Below, piece by piece: positions 5,640 through 8,251 of a DNA stretch of 8,251 nucleotides (position 1 is the stretch's first letter; each line of letters opens with the position of its first letter). The DNA lies in contig JAIRXY010000213.1 of assembly GCA_031268055.1 (NCBI GenBank), positions 1 through 8,251 on the forward strand. The letters run 5' to 3'. The notes under the pieces are model-generated. The model searched no databases. It was not told where the DNA came from and saw only the letters and a program-made list of their open reading frames with translations. Both the position numbers and the translations under genes were made by a program. The DNA is from Prevotellaceae bacterium (GTDB taxonomy: Bacteria > Bacteroidota > Bacteroidia > Bacteroidales > UBA932).

Positions 5640-7232
5640 CTACAGCTGCGGTCCTGCCGAGATTAGCGACTTACCGGCCTCAGTATCGGTGTACTGCTCA
5701 AAGTTCTTGATGTACTTTGCCGCCAGCTGCTTTGCCTTAGCCTCCCACTCGTCCTTGCTTGCGTAGGTATCGCGGGGGTCGAGAATACCCTCCGACACGT
5801 TGTTGAGTTTTTTGGGCGCAACAAGGTTGAGTACGGGTATCTTTACCGTTTCGGCCTTTTCGATTGAGCCGTCGATAATGGCGTCAATGATGGCGCGGGT
5901 ATCCTTGATGGATATTCGCTTGCCGGTGCCATTCCATCCGGTGTTCACGAGGTAAGCCTTTGCGTTGTGCTTTTGCATTTTGCCCACCAGCGTTTTTGCG
6001 TACATGGTGGGGTGCAGGGTCAAGAAAGCTTCGCCGAATGCGGGAGAGAAAGACATCTGCGGCTCGGTGATGCCGCGCTCCGTTCCGGCCAGCTTCGAGG
6101 TGTAGCCGCACAGAAAGTGGTACTGCGCAGACTTCTCGTCCAGTATGGAAACCGGAGGCAGCACGCCAAAAGCGTCGGCGCTCAGGTATATGATTTTGCT
6201 GGCGTGCCCGGCCTTGGAGGGAAGCACAATCTTGTTGATGTGGTAAACGGGGTAGGACACGCGCGTATTCTCTGTGATAGAGCCGTCGGCATAGTTGGGC
6301 GTGCCGTCGGGCAGCACCGTTACGTTTTCGAGCAGAGCGTCGCGCTTGATGGCGCGCCAGATGTCAGGCTCATTTTCCTGACTCAGGTTGATTACCTTGG
6401 CGTAGCATCCGCCTTCGTAGTTGAACACGCCGTTGTCGTCCCAGCCGTGCTCATCGTCGCCAATGAGGAAGCGCTTGGGGTCAGCCGACAGGGTGGTTTT
6501 GCCCGTGCCCGAAAGCCCGAAGAAAATGGCCACGTCGCCATCCTTGCCCACGTTGGCCGAGCAGTGCATGGAGGCCATGCCCTTGAGCGGGAGGTAGTAG
6601 TTCATCATGGAGAACATGCCCTTTTTCATTTCGCCGCCGTACCACGTGCCGCCAATAATCTGCACCTTTTCGGTAAGGTTAAACATGACGAAAACTTCCG
6701 AGTTGAGCCCTTGCTCTTTCCACTTTGGGTTTACCGTTTTGGAGGAGTTGAAAACTACAAAATCCGGCTCACCGTAGTTTGCCAGCTCGTAGTGCGATGG
6801 GCGGATGAACATGTTGGTAACGAAGTGCGCCTGCCATGCCACCTCCACAATGAAGCGGACTTTCATGCGCGTATCTTCGTTGGTGCCGCAGTAGGTATCT
6901 ACCACGTAGAGCTTTTTAGCGGCGTTGAGCTGCTTTAGCGACAGCTCCTTGCAGGCTTTCCACACTTCCGGCGAAGCGGGCTTGTTGATGTTGCCATCCC
7001 ACCAGATGGTGTCTTTGGTGACGTCATCTTTTACAATGTAGCGGTCTTTGGGAGACCGACCGGTAAAGATTCCGGTGTTGACAGCTACCGCTCCGGTGTT
7101 GGTTTGCACGCCTTTTTCGTAGCCTTGATTTTTGGCATCTACTTCTGCCTGAAACAGCTCCTCGTAGGAAGGGTTGTGTACGATTTCGATGTTACCCGAA
7201 ATGCCGTACTTCGTTAAATCTAATGTTGCCAT
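5640..7232 (-). CDS. pckA: Phosphoenolpyruvate carboxykinase (ATP)
   Basis: The product is 530 residues from the ATG at 7232 ([13 protein letters not shown]), the usual length of the ATP-dependent enzyme. An in-frame upstream ATG at 7307 would add 25 atypical residues and is not favoured. The motifs in order are the substrate-binding TGRSPKDRY (57-65), [14 protein letters not shown] (194-207, with metal ligand Lys204), MHCSANVG (His223), P-loop GLSGTGKTT (239-247), kinase-2 LIGDDEHGW (256-264, with Asp260), Arg324 in NTRVSYP, and the nucleotide-binding [19 protein letters not shown] (430-448). All expected catalytic residues are present. It interconverts oxaloacetate plus ATP with PEP plus CO2 plus ADP: gluconeogenesis, or in fermentative Bacteroidetes often the reverse CO2-fixing direction leading to succinate. 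It stands alone, with a terminator downstream and a candidate promoter about 120 nt upstream. Confidence 0.98.
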   Translation of the reverse strand: MATLDLTKYGISGNIEIVHNPSYEELFQAEVDAKNQGYEKGVQTNTGAVAVNTGIFTGRSPKDRYIVKDDVTKDTIWWDGNINKPASPEVWKACKELSLKQLNAAKKLYVVDTYCGTNEDTRMKVRFIVEVAWQAHFVTNMFIRPSHYELANYGEPDFVVFNSSKTVNPKWKEQGLNSEVFVMFNLTEKVQIIGGTWYGGEMKKGMFSMMNYYLPLKGMASMHCSANVGKDGDVAIFFGLSGTGKTTLSADPKRFLIGDDEHGWDDNGVFNYEGGCYAKVINLSQENEPDIWRAIKRDALLENVTVLPDGTPNYADGSITENTRVSYPVYHINKIVLPSKAGHASKIIYLSADAFGVLPPVSILDEKSAQYHFLCGYTSKLAGTERGITEPQMSFSPAFGEAFLTLHPTMYAKTLVGKMQKHNAKAYLVNTGWNGTGKRISIKDTRAIIDAIIDGSIEKAETVKIPVLNLVAPKKLNNVSEGILDPRDTYASKDEWEAKAKQLAAKYIKNFEQYTDTEAGKSLISAGPQL

Positions 7233-7348
7233 GCTTTTTTTGTTTGTGTTATTAATGTAAAACGTCCGTTCATTCTCTTTTAGGTAAAAACCTCGCGAAG
7301 GTAACAAGAAAAATCAAAAAAACGATGGTCGGGATTAGTTAAATAGTT

Positions 7349-7379
7349 GCAAACTAATGATAAACAAGTGATAAACAAA
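7349..7379 (-). promoter_or_regulatory. Candidate pckA promoter
   Basis: On the minus strand TTTG (7379-7376) is followed after 18 nt by TTAGTTTGC (7357-7349), one base off the Bacteroidetes -7 consensus TAnnTTTG. The spacing is acceptable. It would give a leader of about 110 nt. A direct repeat lies between and over the two elements, which could serve a regulator. Confidence 0.45.
7358..7378 (+). repeat. Phased direct repeat TGATAAACAA x2
   Basis: TGATAAACAA occurs at 7358-7367 and again at 7369-7378, a period of 11 bp, close to one helical turn. On the pckA strand it reads TTGTTTATCA twice and fills the space between the candidate -33 and -7 elements, the position of a classic operator. 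Confidence 0.7.
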
Positions 7380-7417
7380 AGTTCATCGGCAAATCAGCGT
7401 AAAAAGCCAGCCATGGT

Positions 7418-7455
7418 ATGCGCAAATAGCAAGGGCTGACCTTTGGCGCATGCGC
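7418..7455. repeat. Overlapping ATGCGC inverted repeats
   Basis: ATGCGCAAA (7418-7426) faces TTTGGCGCAT (7442-7451), a stem of 6 plus 3 bp with one bulged G. The right arm also begins a perfect 10-bp palindrome GCGCATGCGC (7446-7455). It is GC-rich within an AT-rich gap. The function is unknown. Confidence 0.45.
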
Positions 7456-7592
7456 GGCAATATTTTATGCAGCCTGAAATTTATTCGTCTTTTATCCAAA
7501 CATTTGTTATATTGCCCAATGCGAACTTATGGAGAATAATTACCTTTTGCTCGGAAAAAAATCTTTTGTTCGAAAAAATCGTATCCTTGAGG

Positions 7593-7712
7593 TTAGTAAG
7601 GAATGCGAAATAAATAACATGTAACAAGATAATTTACGAAAGATGCACAGTAGAGACGGGGCGCGCCCCGTCTCTACAAAACCGCTATATCTTGTTTATT
7701 TCGCATCACTAA
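7593..7712. repeat. Nested imperfect inverted repeat (about 120 bp), possible small non-coding element
   Basis: From the outside in, these pair: TTAGT (7593-7597) with ACTAA (7708-7712), ATGCGAAATAAA (7603-7614) with TTTATTTCGCAT (7695-7706), ACAAGATA (7624-7631) with TATCTTGT (7688-7695), and then the central 28-bp palindrome at 7650-7677. The left side has extra unpaired bases (about 7598-7602 and 7615-7623). The arrangement could fold as one long hairpin in DNA or RNA. It resembles a MITE- or REP-like element, but no transposase or target duplication is visible. Confidence 0.6.
7650..7677. repeat. Perfect 28-bp GC-rich palindrome
   Basis: GTAGAGACGGGGCG is followed immediately by its exact reverse complement CGCCCCGTCTCTAC. 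It is far more GC-rich than its flanks. Palindromes of the form GTAGAGAC...GTCTCTAC are known to me as dispersed repeats in several bacterial genomes, so this is likely one member of a repeat family. Confidence 0.85.
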
Positions 7713-7812
7713 AGTATGCTGAAGAAACCGAATCCGATTCAAATGGAAATGCCGTAAGAAGACGAAGAATCGGTACTCAAAATAGCGTGGAAAAACAGGC
7801 AGGAGATTATCG

Positions 7813-7848
7813 CATGAAGCGGATTGAACGGATGAAGACGGATTTTTT
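7813..7848 (+). repeat. Degenerate GGATTGAAC-type tandem repeats
   Basis: Three related units follow one another: AGCGGATTGA, ACGGATGAAG and ACGGATTTTT (from about 7818). A reversed copy (AATCCGTACAATTC) lies at about 7884-7897. Such ACGGATT-type repeats are scattered through many bacterial intergenic regions. No function is evident. Confidence 0.45.
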
Positions 7849-8008
7849 TGCCATCCAAAATCCAAAATTTAAATTACCCGCATTAATCCGTACAATTCAA
7901 TGCTCAAAGAAAATGCACCAAACCTTGTCCGTATGCTCTAAATGAACATTTTGGATTTATATTTGATCTTCCGAATGTATAATGCAGTGTTAAATCGCAT
8001 TAAAAAAA

Positions 8009-8039
8009 TTGCGGCGCTGGAAGTTTATTTTACCTTTGC
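8009..8039 (+). promoter_or_regulatory. Bacteroidetes-type promoter for tetR
   Basis: TTG (8009-8011), 19 nt, then TACCTTTGC (8031-8039) match the Bacteroidetes -33/-7 consensus with normal spacing. The start site should be near 8045, giving a leader of about 55 nt. Confidence 0.8.
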
Positions 8040-8045
8040 ATTCGA

Positions 8046-8078
8046 TTTAACCGATTGGTTAAACCAGCATGTTAAACC
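8046..8078 (+). promoter_or_regulatory. Operator-like palindrome with an extra half-site ahead of tetR
   Basis: TTTAACC (8046-8052), 4 nt, then GGTTAAA (8057-8063) form a perfect 7-bp inverted repeat; a further half-site GTTAAACC lies at 8071-8078, 13 bp after the same sequence at 8058. It begins at the predicted transcription start, so a bound repressor would block initiation. TetR proteins usually bind such palindromes in their own promoter, so autoregulation is inferred. Confidence 0.65.
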
Positions 8079-8099
8079 TCATGGGTAAATTGTAAAATC

Positions 8100-8251
8100 A
8101 TGAAAACGAATGATTCAAGTACCGAACAAGCTATTTTGGAGGCTGCCCGAAAGGTGTTTTTTCAAAAAGGCCTCAACGGGGCTACCACGCAAGAAATAGC
8201 CAACGAAGCCGGCGTCAATAAGGCGCTGCTGCACTACTACTTCAGAACCAA
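8100..8251 (+). CDS. TetR/AcrR-family transcriptional regulator (5' part only)
   Basis: Fifty complete codons are visible before the window ends. The sequence ([40 protein letters not shown], then RT) is the typical TetR N-terminal DNA-binding domain: helix 1 at about 9-24, then the helix-turn-helix with [11 protein letters not shown] and the recognition helix NKALLHYYF. The ATG at 8100 follows an A-rich sequence and gives the normal 8-10 residues before helix 1. The ligand-binding C-terminal domain that would show which compound or pathway it responds to lies outside the window; many such repressors control efflux pumps encoded just downstream, but that cannot be seen. A strong promoter and a palindromic operator lie in the 90 bp upstream, which suggests autoregulation. 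Confidence 0.92.
   Translation, partial: MKTNDSSTEQAILEAARKVFFQKGLNGATTQEIANEAGVNKALLHYYFRT

Larger units (their letters stand above)
7233..8099. other. 867-bp non-coding region between divergent pckA and tetR
   Basis: I see no convincing gene here. The region holds, from left to right: the pckA leader and candidate promoter (to 7379); a short inverted-repeat cluster (7418-7455); an AT-rich stretch (about 7460-7590); a 120-bp nested inverted repeat around a perfect palindrome (7593-7712); degenerate GGATTGAAC-like repeats (about 7813-7848); a short inverted repeat TAATGC/GCATTA (7980-8002); and the tetR promoter and operator (8009-8078). An open frame at 7643-7945 runs through the palindrome and the repeats and looks like chance. 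Confidence 0.65.

Noticed and set aside
5967..6938. 323-codon plus-strand open frame opposite pckA
   Set aside because: It is antisense to the fully conserved pckA sequence, with no recognisable motif and no promoter; a shadow frame.
7643..7945. 100-residue open frame on the plus strand upstream of tetR
   Set aside because: Its first codons run through the perfect palindrome and its middle through degenerate repeats; composition is unlike a folded protein, no motif is recognisable, and no promoter is well placed. Probably chance.
7980..8002. TAATGC/GCATTA hairpin as a terminator
   Set aside because: On the plus strand it is followed by A-runs, not U, and no gene ends just before it; the stem is only 6 bp.

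Overview
The window reads as a chromosomal segment of a Bacteroidetes bacterium, probably Bacteroidales-like. The evidence is: protein sequences typical of that phylum (DnaA, ATP-type PEP carboxykinase, L25/CTC); start codons preceded by A-rich stretches instead of Shine-Dalgarno sequences; two clean matches to the Bacteroidetes promoter (TTG, 19-20 nt, TAnnTTTG) ahead of rplY and tetR; and a small lipoprotein whose residues after the lipobox cysteine (QKDED) resemble the surface-export signal of this phylum. Species cannot be named from the sequence alone.

Layout. Bases 1-344 (+) are the 3' end of a gene for an AlbA_2/AAA_4-type (Schlafen-like, often misnamed RecG) regulator. A C-terminal winged-helix unit is duplicated there across a Pro/Thr linker encoded by C-rich 12-bp repeats. 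Bases 414-734 (+) encode a small lipoprotein. From 767 to 7232 all genes are on the minus strand; in order of transcription they are pckA (7232-5640), a hairpin terminator, a promoter, rplY-pth-hslR (5383-3722), an AT-rich gap, then dnaA-cinA (3480-767). Bases 7233-8099 hold no convincing gene. They contain a candidate pckA promoter with phased direct repeats, a nested inverted repeat around a perfect 28-bp palindrome, degenerate GGATTGAAC-like repeats, and a strong promoter with an operator-like palindrome. The last gene (8100 to the window end, +) is the start of a TetR-family repressor.

How the genes work together. rplY, pth and hslR form a translation cluster: a 5S rRNA-binding ribosomal protein, peptidyl-tRNA hydrolase and an S4-domain protein of the Hsp15 type that acts on stalled 50S subunits. 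dnaA (replication initiation) is followed closely by cinA (NMN deamidase / nucleotide-pyrophosphatase-like), and the two are probably co-transcribed. dnaN is not beside dnaA, and I see no DnaA-box cluster that would mark an origin. pckA is a stand-alone gluconeogenic or fermentative gene with its own promoter and terminator.

Most of the window is ordinary housekeeping. I did not find a complete new multi-gene system. The most unusual parts are the duplicated, C7-tract-rich end of the first gene and the nested palindrome upstream of tetR.
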